NCBI GenBank assembly: GCA_023853785.1
Contig: JAJIRX010000279.1
Span: 26,105-90,104, forward strand
From: Psilocybe azurescens
Taxonomy: Eukaryota; Basidiomycota; Agaricomycetes; Agaricales; Agrocybaceae
DNA: 64,000 nucleotides
Direction of reading: 5' to 3'
Under the pieces are notes generated by a model. It did not search any database, had not been told where the DNA came from, and worked only from the letters and a program-made list of their open reading frames with translations. Positions 22,109 to 34,610 of the stretch are shown piece after piece (the first letter of the stretch is position 1; every line of letters begins with the position of its first letter). The position numbers and the translations under genes are program-made.

Positions 22109-22709
22109 CTCGTGGGATCAAAAAGTGATCGCGATTATGTAAGACACACGTGGTTTGCAATGCAGATGCGTTCTGTATTGTGAACAGGTTTTAGAGGAGT
22201 TTTGCAGAAGTTTTATGCTGCGATGAAGCGTGAGCATGGCCGTGTTCAGTTCCAGCAAGATAAAGCATCATGCCACACAAGTAAATGCACCAGGAAATGG
22301 TTCAGTGATCATGGAATTTCCCTCTTTTATCACCCACCAAACTCCTCTGATCTTTCCCCATTGAGCCTGTTTGGCACGAACTAAAAAAGCTCATACGACA
22401 TTTACTACATCCCCACATCTGTAGATGAGCTCAAATCAGCAGTACTCAACGCCTGGAGCACGTTGCCCATTGCTGATATTGACAAACATATTTTGGGATG
22501 GAAGAGAGAGTTGCGGCTGTATTATCATCTAGAGGTGGACATACTCGGTTCTAATTTTTTCAGTATATTGTAGCATCTACTCATCCCATTTCCGAAAAAA
22601 CATCATGAATTTAGCATAAAACAAAGAGCCAGACCGCTTTTCGTGAGGGAGAGTATCAAAACAAAAGTGGCATGATTACCTAATCGCAATCACGTTTTGA
22701 TCCCACGAG
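22109..22709 (+). mobile_element. Tc1/mariner element remnant with TA duplication
   Basis: A 601-bp element flanked by TA (22,107-22,108 and 22,710-22,711), with inverted ends of about 30 bp beginning CTCGTGGGATCAAAA. Inside, 22,202-22,510 reads the C-terminal part of a DDE transposase: VQFQQDKASCHTSKC (second catalytic Asp), HPPNSSDLSP, then after a 1-nt shift near 22,365 PIEPVWHELKKL (catalytic Glu), PTSVDELKSAVLNAW. The N-terminal half is deleted, so the copy is non-autonomous. Confidence 0.9.
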
Positions 22710-22711
22710 TA

Positions 22712-22815
22712 TACACTGCTTATATAATCCTTATATCATACACCTACTGTACACTGCTTATATAATCTACCCTGTATCATACACCTACTGTACATTGCTT
22801 ATATAATCTACTATG
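22712..22815 (+). repeat. Three copies of a 40-50-bp tandem repeat
   Basis: The motif CACTGCTTATATAATC followed by TATCATACACCTACTGTA occurs three times in succession immediately right of the Tc1 element. Confidence 0.75.
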
Positions 22816-22849
22816 TGAATTAACTTGTTTTTTTACACACTTGTATTCA

Positions 22850-22990
22850 ATTTAGTCTGAGTCAGAATCACTGGTCTCTGCTTCACTAGAATCACTAGTC
22901 TCTTCATCTAATCCTAATTCTTCATTTTCATCATCACTATCTGAAGACTATGCCTTTCTTTTCTGCTTTGCAATGATATATTTTGTGTGG
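22850..22990 (-). pseudogene. Acidic C-terminal coding remnant
   Basis: The minus strand reads YIIAKQKRKA, a stop, then about 35 residues of Ser/Asp/Glu-rich tail ending in SDSDSD and a stop at 22,853. Such tails are common at the ends of fungal transposases, but no catalytic motif is left, so the family is not assigned. Confidence 0.35.
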
Positions 22991-23573
22991 TAAAATAGTA
23001 TTGTGTATAGAAACCAGTTGAAATTGCCAGGTGTCATACATTTAAGTATAGATTCAAAACCACCCAGCCATGCATTTAATTGTTCACACGAGGTCTTTAC
23101 TGTCCCCACCTATTCCAGGTGGAATCCATCTTCATTCTGGAATGTAGATGGATTCCAATGGATTCCATACCATATATTGGTGCTATTTTATATGGAGGAG
23201 CCACAATGGATTCCAATCGGAATCTAACTGGAATCCATCAAATTACCCATTCCAAGTGGAATATTCCATTTACAGTCCAATGGAACTGAGGTAATCCAGT
23301 TGGAATCCAGTTGGAATCCAACATTTAGCAGCCAAGTTAGATGGAATCCAGTTGGAATCCAACATTTAGCAGCCAATGTAGCTGGAATCCAATTGGAACA
23401 CCATATATAGAAGCCAATTTGGCTGGAATCCACTTGGAATAGTCATATATACCATGAAACATAGCCTAATATAGGTCTATTCTCACGGAATAATGCAGAA
23501 TCCAACTGGAATTCAATCAAATTATTTTTATTGGATTTTATATAATTTTATTTATAATAGAAAAAAAGCGCAT

Positions 23574-23650
23574 AATTGAGAATTGAACCCAAGCATCCGA
23601 GTATGCCGAATTCAACGATCAACCACTTGAGCCACATAGACATTTCTATA
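23574..23650 (-). ncRNA. tRNA-like Pol III promoter unit
   Basis: On the minus strand a good A box (TGGCTCAAGTGG) is followed about 40 nt later by a B box (GGTTCAATTCT) inside a pairable T arm (TTGGG/CTCAA), and 15 nt after that by a run of seven T. The acceptor stem does not pair, so this is probably a tRNA-derived or SINE-like sequence and not a working tRNA. Confidence 0.35.
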
Positions 23651-23999
23651 CGACAACATTCAGCGTTATACATACCGATCGTACTCGGCTTCTCTCGGCA
23701 CGAGCCTAGCGTGACCATTTGCACGCCGTTTGGATGCCACGTCGCACCCTTTCCTTCCACCACCACCACCTCTGCTCCCCGCCACCGTCCATAACCACCG
23801 TCACCGCCTCTGTCAACAACACCGACCCTCCCCTCTCAATCCCCACCGGTACCCGCTCTACCGCATCGACAACAAGATCCGGGCACGCCGTGTGTCCCCC
23901 CCTGTTTCCACAGCTGGGGAGCTGACGCAAGCGGAAGGAATCGAACGCCGCAGCCACCGCACAGCAGCCAGCTAAGCGCCAAACGGCGACAAGGCGGAC

Positions 24000-25000
24000 C
24001 CAGGAGAAGAGGAGGAGGAGGAGGAGGAGGAGGAGGAGGAGGAGAGAAGCAGCCAGCGGGGGAGGCCACGCAGGAGGGAAAGGGTACGAAAAGGGGGAAG
24101 GCCCCAGGTACGTTTTCTCCCCGCTCACGCTCACCCCGCTCATGCTGCTCTATAGGAAAACCAGCGCCGCAAAGGCAGCTGAGGACGCAGCCGCCGGCCG
24201 AAAGGCGTGCCCACGAAGCGGTCGAAGTACGTACCCTCCCCCTTTTTTTTTTTTCCTTTTTTTTCTTTTCTTTTTTTTTCCTTTTTCTTTTCTTTTCTTT
24301 TTATTCCGTTTTTCTTTTTCTTTTCTTTCTTTCTTCTTTTTATATTTTATTTCTAATTTTATATTTACAGGACTGTACGAAAGCTCGAGGCGGACCGCGT
24401 GTCCGTAGCACCACCCTCGCCTTACCACTCCAGCCCCAGCTACCGAGGGGGCGCCCCCCTCCATCCACCATTGGTCGCCCGACGACGAGAAGAAGACGGA
24501 CAGCACGGCAGACGGCCGATGACAACGACCAAACCAACCCGGACAAGGACGGTGAGGACGACAACGACGGCGGCGAGCGACAACGACGAGAACAACAGCG
24601 GCCAGGGTGACAACGCCCGGGGACGAGGACCACAACGGCGAGGACGACAAAGGCGACAACGGCGACAACGGCGACAAAGGCGAGGACGGCAACAAAAGCG
24701 AGGACGGCGAAGACACCAGCGACACCCAGCGACAACGGCGCGGGAACCACCACAAAGGGCAAGGCAAAGGCGTACCAAGCGAGGGCCGACAACAACGACA
24801 ATCGCGAAGGCCGACGACAGGGACGCCAATGCCAATGCCAACGCCAATGCCAACGCCAATGCCAACGCAACCACTGGCAACGGCACCAAGGCCAGTGCCA
24901 GTACCTCCAAGGCTGGTATGAAAGCCAAGGCCCCTGCTGCTGCTGCTACCACTGCTGTGAATGTAACTGCTCCCCCCCCTGAACAAGGAAATAGGTAAAT
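24000..25000 (+). other. GC-rich low-complexity core, possible disordered-protein remnant
   Basis: Contains a GGA run (24,008-24,045), a polypyrimidine tract (24,238-24,350) ending in TTTACAG, and repeats of GACAACGGC (24,600-24,720) and GCCAATGCCAAC (24,820-24,870). A + frame at 24,399-24,998 encodes Arg/Gln/Thr-rich and alternating Ala-Asn residues. The pyrimidine tract with AG looks like a splice acceptor. Long frames on both strands follow from the composition, so I do not call a gene. Confidence 0.4.
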
Positions 25001-26089
25001 CATTGCATTGATTTATACTAACCTTTATTAGGTAAGTCTAATTTATATTTTTGTACTAAGCATAATCAGCTATAGAGTTTCATTGGAATGGCTGGAATAA
25101 AGGTGGAACCTATATAAATAGTAGTTTAATTTAATTTTAACAAGTTCAACCTTTTTGGAATGAAGGTGGAATAGCTGGAATATAGTTGGATTCCATTCCA
25201 ACACTCATTTACATATAATTTTATCAAGTCCAACTTTCATGGAATGTACATGGAATGACTGGAATATAGTTGGAATCCATTCCAACAGTTCTTTTATATT
25301 TAATTTTATCAAGTTCAACTTATGTGGAATAGGGTTGGAATAGTTGGAATCCAAGTGGAATCTGTATCCAAGGACTAGTGTCAATTTTAATAAAGTTCTA
25401 CTCTATCTGGAATCCAACTAGAATCCAATTGGATTCCATTTTCTTGTTACTTTAATCCATTCCAGTTGAAGTTAACTAATTGGAATCAACCTGGAATCAA
25501 TATATAACTGAACTGGAATGTAGCTGGAATCCATGTATGTTGGCTGGACTTGAACAGGACCGGTTGGATTCCAAATGGAATCCATTGGAATCCATCTACA
25601 TTCTGGAACGAAGATGGATTCCACTTGGAATCAATGGGGGACAGTAAAGTACTGTGTTCACACACTTGTGTATTAAAAGTTTTTCTGGGCATATGCATTG
25701 CCATTATCATCATATGCAATAATTACAAGATTTGGAGCTGAACCATCACCTAGAGAAGGATTGCAGTACTTTCAACAAAGATAATCATTGGCTTGGTGAT
25801 TAATATAATGGTAAGTGTCCACAATAAATCTTGATGTTTTTTCCACATAGCATCCCAACTTCCATTGGTAACAGCTGTTTGCAACACTTGACATCCTTTG
25901 TCAATACATATGTATTCAGGACAAGATTCTTTGTCTTATAAACAGACTGCAAAAACTTTAATATATTAGTTGTGGATTCAGACCTATTAAATTTTGTCCA
26001 TGCATCTACATTATTTAAGGAACTAAATACATGATAATAATAGCAATAATAATAATAAATACCATGATTGGGACCTATGGTGGAAGAGC

Positions 26090-27740
26090 TGATAGAGTCC
26101 AGGTGGACTCCAATTGGAGCGCCAACTTTAACTTTGAATAGAACAGAATCCAGTTGGATTCCAACTAGAATATTTCAATCTATCAATCTTAGTGTAAATT
26201 CATGAGTGCAATATAATATATTAATAACTATATAAAAAGATGGGCAGGAGGGTATATACTTGGGTTAAATGAACAAACAAACACATAAATGTAAAAGAAA
26301 ATGAGAGAACAAAAGAAAAAAGTGAAAAATTTTTAAAAAAGGGTGGCGGACGGGTGGTCGTATTGGTCATACATGCCGTTGTCGTGGTGGGCGTGGTACA
26401 CATCCGCCGTACGTGTTGTCGTCCTTGTGGCTGTTGTGTCCATCATGGCTGTTATGCGTGGCCGTCGTTCTCGGTGTCGTACATGTCGTCGTCGTCGTCT
26501 TTGCAGCTGTCGTGGGTGCTGTACGTTGGTGTCATACTCGGTGTCATGTGTGTTGTTGTTGTGGCCACTTTGCGTGTTGTACATGTCGCGGTATGTGTCC
26601 TGCGTGTTGTGGTACGTGTCCTGCATGTTGTGGTACGTGTCCTGCGTGTCGTTGTTGTCGTCCCTACGTGTTGTGTCTGCTTTCGTACGTGCCGTTGTTG
26701 TACTGTACACGTTGCATGTGTCGTGGTACGTGCGGTACGTATGCATACGCCATTGGTCTATATGAGAAAGAGGGGGGGAGGGTTAGTGGCAGCGGTGGGT
26801 GGGGTTCGCGACTTATCTGGTGTCGCAGCCACGTTCACGCTCGCCTTGTTACCTGCTCGCATCCCCTCCCCTTGTTCCACCTTGTTCCCTCTCGGTCCGG
26901 TGTTGTTGTTGTCGTATACAGAGCCGTCGTCATCGCCGTTGTACTGTGTATGCGTGTCCGGAGTCATTATCATCGTACATGGACCCGTCATCGGTCGGTG
27001 GTGCTGCGATGCATGTCGGGTTGGGTTGGTGAGTGCCTGGCTCCGACCGACAATGGCAAGGTGGTGAGGGCACGCATGACGGCGGCAGCGGGGTGGTGGT
27101 GGTCGGAGGAAGAGGTGGGGTGGTTGGAGTAACCAACGGACCGACGTGGCAATCAAAAGTCACACACGTGACATTATTCACTGTTGCCGAATTGCCGAGA
27201 AATAATATCAAATTTTAAGTCTGTTTATGGTTCCGTTTTTGGTTCCGTTCCAGGGTATTCCATTCAATTCAGCCGGAATTGATATTAAATAAAATAGCAG
27301 GGCCTTGTGCCATATTTTTGCTCTCAGTCCGCAGCGGACTCTGGTGGACTCCGGCCAGAATATGTGAGGGACATAAAAGCCCTCAAATATGGAGCCCCAA
27401 TGCTTGAGGTCTTTACAGAACCCCCATTTTTGGTCAGACTCCGGTCAGACTCCATTGGACTTGCTATATTCAGAATGAGGATTTTTCTGGTCTAGGACTG
27501 CTGAAAATTTTTGGTGAGATTCCAGTGAGATTCTGGTGAATGTCTGGCCAGACTACAGTCCAATGGACTGTCCAGGTGGACTGTCCACTGGAATAATGCC
27601 AAACCAGCAGTCAAAGTCCACTGGAAATGACTGAACACAACCAACAGCAGTCCATTGGAATTGCACGGACATGACCATTGGCATTCCAATGGACAAGACC
27701 AACGGAATTCCAATGGAAGTCCAACAGACAGCAAGCAGAG
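26090..27740. mobile_element. Element with TGGACTCC-type subterminal arrays and GC-rich core
   Basis: Short AT-rich flanks with words such as GTCCAGGTGGACTCC and ATCCAGTTGGATTCC (26,095-26,180) and CAGACTCCGGTCAGACTCC, TCCAATGGACTGTCC (27,340-27,720) enclose a GC-rich core at 26,340-27,180. The core is low-complexity on both strands (minus: repeated Asp-Thr-Tyr-His/Arg). The organisation matches the element at 23,094-25,650, but the words differ. Ends are approximate. Confidence 0.45.
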
Positions 27741-27987
27741 GGTTGTCTGTATTAATATTAATAAAAAGAAAATATTAATAAAAAAATAGAACTTTGATCA
27801 ATTAAAGAGATAGCACACATAGAACACAGTAGAGATTATAGAGTCAATAGACTGATGTATTTTTCTGAGTGTACATAGTCCTTGTCAACAGAATTCTGTA
27901 TTTTGTTCAGTCCATGGGGTGAGCTTTACAGCGTGGTCCGATGTGGCACATTTGAAAATCACATGACTCAAACGTTTGTGAACATGT

Positions 27988-29761
27988 TGTCATACACCAA
28001 TTTTGATTGGATATGAGATTTATCTATAAGCTTAGAGCATCTGTCTCGACTCCCCATTGCATGCAGAAGCCAGGGTTATTATTTTGCAATTTTATCTGAA
28101 GCACATCCCTCAATATTCAACGTTGAAGTCCATTCACAGTCCACTTCAATCTCCATTACAACTTTCAATCTCCACTTCAACTATTTGATCAGCTACATTC
28201 CCTATCAGTAATTCAATCGGCTATCTATTTCGAACCTCAAGGCTATACGCAGCTTATTCCTGGACATCATTCCTATCCATCCTAGTATGCACAGCACTGC
28301 ACAGCATCATATATCACGATCATCATCAGCATTTGGTCATCTACAACTATTTGGTCCTTAACTGGATTCCACATATGCAGGAAATCTTTGTCTCACTCAG
28401 CAGTCTTGGTAATGGATGACTGAGCTGTGCCATGAATAGACTGGTTCTATTCATTAGCATGGTACTTGTTCGCTATTTTGGCTCCTTTTCTATTGTCTGA
28501 CACTTTCATATGATTGATCCTTCCTTCCTTTTGTCATTCTTGCTTATTGTACTTACTCAGCTTCACTTCTTTCTTACTCATCTCACTTCGCTTTTCATAA
28601 TCCTGCTTATACTTCTTACTCATCCTATGTTACTTACTTACTCATCCTTCTATTTTTCACTCTTAAACTCCGTCAGCCTTCAGTCTATTGTATGTAGTTG
28701 ACAGATGGGACTACTGGGTGTTGTTCTAGAGAAAGATTAGTATAGTTTGAACGCTTGATCTCTCTTAAATATTTTTCTATGTTCTCTGGTATATAAACCA
28801 TGTATTAGTATCGCTTGGAATGCAAGGAAGTTACAAGCCCCAACTTTCTTCACAGCAAAGATTTCAAGTTATCAAGTACTCAGTCCCAGCACTCCAGCAC
28901 ACATTCAATCAATCTCTATCAGTATCCAGCACAAAATTCAACAATCAGTCCAGTTATTCAAGACGTTCATCAGTGGCTAGACCAGCCTATCCAACCACCC
29001 ACGTTCTCTCATCACAGAGAAATTTATCCTGTTCATTTCGATCCTATCATCCTCTAGACCCTTCATTCTTCCTCTACATCCAGATCTTCAACTCCCCATC
29101 ACTTCTGTTGCTCCAGAATATTTTATTCAGCAGTTTTGGTCTTGTTGTCATCTTCATCCATCGCTCCAGACACTCTTTATCCGGCTTCCCTGTGTTGTTT
29201 GATATTTTCGGCTGAAGAATATCGCTTAGGTCATCACCTTCGATTGCCCTAGTCATCCTTCATTCACCTCACTGCTCTGTTCGAGGTTTGGATCAAAAAC
29301 ATCGCACAATCCTTCACCATCTATCACTCCAGGCTGCTCTAGTCATTATTCAATCACCAGACCTTACTTCTGGCTTTGCAGACACTGCAGACTTGATTGA
29401 AGTGCACTAGGATCAAGACTACATTCTCACTCCTGCCCCATATCAATCCCTGCAAATTATGTAGTCATTTGGCCCCTCCACAGTCATCACACCTCATTCA
29501 CACCGTTCTACCCCAATCAAGTCGGGTTGCTTCCTCCCAGTAAATACTCAAGGGCATTTTATATTCCCTCATCCATTCCTCCTCCTTCATACATCCCTGC
29601 CCTCCTCAGACCACATATATCTTCACAACCTAGTGGCCAAGCCAGCCCTCACTTTAACTCAACAGGGAGAGAGTCGTCTTATCTAGTCTAGACCATTCCT
29701 CTCTGGTTTGTGTTTTGGTTTTCAATTTATATATCAAATCACACACTACATAGTTCAGTGT
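27988..29761 (+). repeat. Left arm of a 1.7-kb inverted repeat pair
   Basis: Starts TGTCATACACCAATTTTGATT and ends near CACTACATAGTTCAGTGT. Along its whole length it matches, inverted, 32,151-33,820. It contains a TATATAAACC box (28,790) followed by a CTTGGAATGCAAGGAAGTTAC block, which looks like a promoter and transcript start. Frames inside are short and shifted relative to those in the other arm. Confidence 0.8.
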
Positions 29762-31250
29762 CAGTCACTCAGCGGCATCTACAAAATCCTCCTCTGGCGC
29801 TGTATCATCGTTGTCACCCTCCTCAACTCAAAAGATCTCATTGCGGTAAGCCTCCAGCAGAGCATTGAACTGCTCAAGCATTGAACGAGCTTGCACCAAT
29901 CTTGAGCATGCATTGCGGTGGAATGCAGCGTCATAAGGCTTGTGGCAGGAGCACCCTAAATGGCCCTTGACGCCGCGAATTGTGGCAGGCCATGGAGGTG
30001 AGGTTGGCCCTAGGGCGTGTGGCAGGTGTCGAGAGGGAGGTGGGCAGAGAGGCATGTGGGGCAGGCACTGGAGGGTCATGCTCGCGTTTGATGCAGTGGG
30101 TGGTGCAGCATAGGGGCGGGAAGAGTAAGGGAGCTTCCAGCGACCTTGAGAGTGGGCCAGCGAGGCTTCAACTTTGGAGCAGGATTCAGCACAAGCATGA
30201 GACGCACCCCAGTCTTGGAGGAGCAGTAACATGCTCTCGTGATTGGCGGCCAGCATGCTCTCATGATTGGCAGCAAGGATGTGATTGAGCTGTTCCCCAT
30301 TTGCAGCAAGAATGCGGCCGAGATGGTTGGCAGGCAACACAGGGGCTGGAGAGTATGTCAAGCTAGGCAGGGGTGCAGGGTCGGGCGTCCGAGCAGAAGC
30401 ACCACACCGCTGCCAGGCAGGATGGGGCCACCCAAGAGGTCAGGTCGCTGAGGAGATGGGGCCTTCCTACATGATTTCACGGCCACGAGAAGGAGAGCGA
30501 GAACCAGGGACAGGATCAGAAGACATGGCCAGACAACAAGAGGTGCCAGAAGGGGAAGGGACAAAGGCAGAAAAAGGAATAAGGGAGACCAGACAAGTGC
30601 AGAGGAGACAGGAGAGCAGCTAATTGCCAGAGAAGAAGCGACCAAACACAGAATGCTGCAGACAGAAAGTAGTTGAAGAGTGGGTGTGGAACGGGACCTC
30701 AATAAGGAAACCGAGGCACTCCACCAGAATGAACAGCCCAGACCAGGGGGGCAGGACAAGAGCGGCTGACAGAGGCATAATACAGAGTGGCTCTGTTGCG
30801 GCGGTAGTGGAAGCGACGGTGGGGCCGCCCGGGTTAACAAAGCGGCGTGGGATTGCCCAAAGAGGCAACGCCGTGATGGGCAATAGGTGAGAAGGGGAGA
30901 TAGGTAAGGGCCGGATGAGAAAAAGGTTGAATATATGCACGATATATGCAGCAAAAGGGGCAAAACAGATGACAGCAGGGAGACAAGGAGAGAATTCAGA
31001 ATCAAGAGGGCAGAGGGAAAGGCGGTGAGGTAAGGGAAAGTTGGGGAAAAGATATTGAAGAAGTCTCTACCTGATGTCAGGCAAGGACTCAGGGAGTGCG
31101 GAGACAACACAGAAACGATGATGAGAGTATATAGACAAGGTAGAGACTACAGTATGTAGAGTGAGACTTGGGATTATATAGGGCGTGACCCCTATATGAT
31201 CAGTCTACATATGGTAGATAGCGCGTATATGGTACGGTTGTAACACCAGG
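29762..31250. other. GC-rich spacer between the inverted arms, no assignable gene
   Basis: The spacer is richer in GC than the arms. Frames exist at 29,828-30,361 (minus, with a repeated LAANHESML) and 30,358-31,110 (minus), but they overlap frames on the other strand and show no domain. Near 31,240 a TTGTAACA could be the end of an old LTR. Confidence 0.3.
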
Positions 31251-31419
31251 ACATACAGCAAGACACTGTCCTTTCAAGTGTGACGACATTGCTTACGGAA
31301 GCGATCAGTTTGATTATGATGACCCCACAGATGACACTGGCATCAGCGAACAACACAGGGGAACCCTATGGATATTGAAGACAATTCAACTGCGACAGTC
31401 GAACCTTAGAAGGGGGTAA

Positions 31420-31817
31420 TGTTATGGACACTTTATTTTCTCATTTTCTTTTCTTTTCATTTCATTTTTGTATATAAAAACCTTCTTATCACATGATGGA
31501 CAACATTGTGTGATTGCATATCTGACTCACATCATTGATACCACTATGACTCACTTCCCATTCTGACTCACACTCTGACTCACATCATCAGCACTATTGC
31601 GACTCATCATATGCTCTGACTCATACTTGGACTCATATTGTACTATAATTGTAGATACTCAAAACGCTTAAATACCCAGTAGACACTGCTATTGTTCCTT
31701 AGCTAGTTCTTGAGAATCTAATCTCCTCTTACTTGATACCGCTTGAAACTCGCTGTTCTTGACTACTTGACTGTTGGCTTTATCCATGCACGTGAATATA
31801 AGCCTGAAGTCGTAACA
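31420..31817 (+). mobile_element. 3' LTR remnant related to the chromovirus family
   Basis: 398 bp from TGTTATGGACAC to GAAGTCGTAACA. It is preceded by a purine tract (AGAAGGGGGTAA), as expected upstream of a 3' LTR. The last 130 bp match the chromovirus LTR ends at 53,373-53,520 in inverse orientation, including the TTAGCTAGTTCTTGAG transcript-start block. No second LTR or coding region adjoins it. Confidence 0.7.
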
Positions 31818-32018
31818 CTGACCAGTACCAGGCAAAAAGTCTAGCATTGAAACTAGAGCTTCAAACTCACCACAAGCTTGTATGATAATGGCATGAGCAA
31901 CTGCCTTGTAATCACCAGCCTTTGGCTTCTTACCCAGCTCAACACCATGGCGTAGATGTGAGACATAGGTGGACACTGCATCGGAGTGCGGGGCATCATA
32001 ATCAGACAAAGAATCCAC
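31818..32018 (-). pseudogene. Fragment resembling a DUF6532-type protein
   Basis: The minus strand reads SDAVSTYVSHLRHGVELGKK, then AIIIQACGEFEALVSMLDFLP, resembling the helical segment of DUF6532 proteins that are frequent in Agaricomycete accessory DNA. It is cut at 31,817 by the LTR. The assignment rests on a short motif only. Confidence 0.3.
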
Positions 32019-32150
32019 ATAACTTTCGCGATGTTACAGGTAGTTCTGGTGGCTCCAACAAGGGTGGCAAGCTTGAACTAATACAATCCAATGGATATTC
32101 ACCTGTTGCAGGAGAGGGCATTGGTGTAGACTTAAAAGTGTTTGGAGAAA

Positions 32151-33820
32151 CACATTGAACTACGTTGTGTGTGATTTGATATATAAAACCAAAACCAAAA
32201 CACAAAACCAGAGAGGAATGGTCTGGACTGGATAAGACATCTCTCTCTCTTTGTTGAGTTAAAGTGAGGGCTGGCTTCACCACTAGGTTATGAAAGGGTA
32301 TGTGGTCCAAGGAGGGCAGGGACATCTGAAGGTGGACAAATGGATGAGGGGGTATAAAAATGCCCTTAAGTGTTTACTGGGAGGAAAATACCCAATTTGG
32401 TTAGGGTAGAACAGTGTGAATGAGGAGTGATAAATGTGGAGGGAAAAATGACTAGATAAATTGTAGGGATGGATATGAGGGCAGGAGTGAGAATGTAGTC
32501 TTGATCCTAGTGTGCTTCAATTGAGTCTGCAGGTCCTACAAAGCCAGAAGTAAGGCCTGGTGATAAAATAATGGCTAGAGTGGCCAAAGGTGATGATCTA
32601 AGCAATATTCTTGAACCACAAAGTTGAACAGAGCAGTGAGGTGGATAAAGGATGACTAGAGTGATGGACGAAGATGACAACAAGACCAAGGTTGCTGAAT
32701 AAAATATTCCAGAACAATGGAAGCAATGGGAAGTTAAGGATCTGAAGGTAGAGAAAGAATGAAGAGTGCAGATGAGGATAGGATTGAAATAAACTGGATA
32801 AATTGCTCTGGTATGTGAGAGCATGAATGGAGGGTTGTCTGTTACAACCCTTAAAGAACATTTTGATGATCTGGAATAACTGTTGAATTTTGTGCTGAAT
32901 ACTGATATAAATTGACTGGATGTGTGCTGGAGTGCTGGGACTGAGTGCTGATAACTTGAAAACTTTACTGTGAAGACAGTTGGGGCTTGCAACTTCCTTG
33001 CATTCCAAGCAATACTACTACATGGTTTATATACTAGAGAACATAGAAAAATATTTAAAAGAGATCAAGCGTCAAAACTATACTAATCTTTCTGTAGAAC
33101 AACATCCAGTAGTTCTATCTCCCAACTACATACACTAGAATGAAGGCTGACGGAGTTTAGGAGTGAAAAATAGAAGGATGAGTAAGTAAGTAACATAGAA
33201 TGAGTAAGAAGTACATATAAGCAGGATTATGAAAAGTGCAGTGAGATGAGTAAGAAAGAAGCGAAGCTGAGTAAGTACAATAAGCAAGAATGACAAAAGG
33301 AAGGAAGGATCAATCATATGAAAGTGTCATAAAATAGAAAAGGAGCCAAAATAGCGAATAAGTACCATGCTATTGAATAGAACCAGTCTATTCATGGCAT
33401 AGCTCAGTCATCCATTACCAAGACTGCTGAGTGAGACAAAGATTTCCTGCATATGTGGAATCCAGTTAAGGACCAAAGATGACCAAATGCTGATGACAAT
33501 GGTGATATATGATGCTGTGCAGTGCTGTGCAGTGCTGTGCAGTGCTGTGCATACTAGGATGGATAGGGATGAAGTCCAGGAATAAGTTGTGCATAGCCTT
33601 GAGGTTCGAAATGGTTAGATGGTTTTGTTGAAGTGGAGATTGAAAGTTGGAATGGAGATTGAAGTGGACTGTGAATGGGCTTTGATGTTGAATATTGAGG
33701 GATGTGCTTCAGATAAAAATGTGAAATAATAACCCTGGCTTCTGCATGCAATGGGGAGTCAAAACAGATGCTCTAAGCTTATAGATAAATCTCATATCCA
33801 ATCCAAATTGGTGTATGACA
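32151..33820 (-). repeat. Right arm of the 1.7-kb inverted repeat pair
   Basis: Inverted copy of 27,988-29,761, ending in TGTCATACACC read on the minus strand. Identity is high but with many small indels. It also holds a 10-bp repeat GTGCTGTGCA present four times at 33,511-33,552, where the other arm has fewer. Confidence 0.8.
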
Positions 33821-34193
33821 GTGTGCTGCTGGGCCATTGTTGTCCCTGCCACTACTGCCTCCTCCCCCTCCACTCAACTGTTCCCAACAGCATCATGTGG
33901 TTGGTGTGCATTCTGCACACTAGACATGTACACTGAAGCAGGGGGTGTCTCTAAGGGCTATGACAACAAGGAACTACAACAGCACCTGTGATCTGGCTTT
34001 TGGTCAATGTTGTCACCCCAGTAAGCACCCTCAAAACAGCACCTCCATGCCATCCCTCTGACACTCATGCAGTCCACACACCCACCCACACAATGCAAAC
34101 TTGAGCTCAACTGCTGGAGGATATGCCAATGTGTATCCTGTGCACACCTGCTACCTCCTCCAACCTTCAACACCATCCCACTAAAAGGAGTGC

Positions 34194-34605
34194 TGTTACC
34201 GATCTCAAGTTAGAATCACGCAGTGTGTGTAATCTAACCACCAATCGTTTACAAGAACAAGTTCAAATTCGAGTTGAGCAGGTTAAGCAGGTTGGATTCT
34301 CAAGAACTAGCTAAAGAATACAATGGATCCTTCCTGGTATAAATACTATAAACTGTACAGCAAGTTGAAACGAGTTTGAATGTTCATCAGCAGATGTATA
34401 TAAGAATAGAAAACAGATCAAGTGTTCATCAAGAGATGTATCATAAAGATAGAAGTGAAAGTCCATCAAGGATATGATGGAGTTTCGTAGATAGATGGAA
34501 AGTAAAGTTCATCAGAACATACAATGATGTATCAATGATGTGAAAGATGACAAAGAAAAAGGAAAAGAAAAGAGAAAGGAGAAAGAAAAAAGACTTGTCG
34601 TAACA
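34194..34605 (-). mobile_element. Solo LTR of the chromovirus family
   Basis: 412 bp, TGTTACC...GTCGTAACA, flanked by a perfect 5-bp duplication AGTGC (34,189-34,193 and 34,606-34,610). It matches the LTRs at 53,373 and 59,179, including the AGCTAGTTCTT start block and the A/G-rich tail, but has only about one unit of the internal 53-bp repeat. Confidence 0.9.
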
Positions 34606-34610
34606 AGTGC

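Larger units (their letters stand above)
23094..25650. mobile_element. TIR element with TGGAATCC-type subterminal arrays, copy 1
   Basis: The left end (TCTTTACTGTCCCC, then ATTCCAGGTGGAATCC) and the right end read inward (ACTTTACTGTCCCC, then GATTCCAAGTGGAATCC) are inverted copies over about 70 bp. Dense TGGAATCC/GGATTCCA words fill 23,110-23,440 and 25,080-25,640. The core (23,700-25,000) is GC-rich and low-complexity. Related ends occur at 62,346-63,546. Exact termini and target duplication could not be fixed. Confidence 0.65.

Noticed and set aside
22850..23090. Start of the hAT transposase N-terminus
   Set aside because: The acidic frame ends in a stop pointing away from the hAT frame and has no BED-finger cysteines or histidines.
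23706..25003. Long overlapping frames on both strands (Leu-, Ala-, Arg- and Asp-rich)
   Set aside because: They follow from GC-rich simple repeats; frames are open on both strands at once and no domain is present.
26333..27156. Val/Cys-rich and Thr/Asp-rich long frames
   Set aside because: Same reason: repetitive GTCGTG/CACGAC text keeps all frames open.
30358..31110. 250-codon Ser/Leu/Pro-rich minus frame as a host gene
   Set aside because: No conserved motif, opposite-strand frames overlap it, and it lies in the spacer of the inverted repeat pair.
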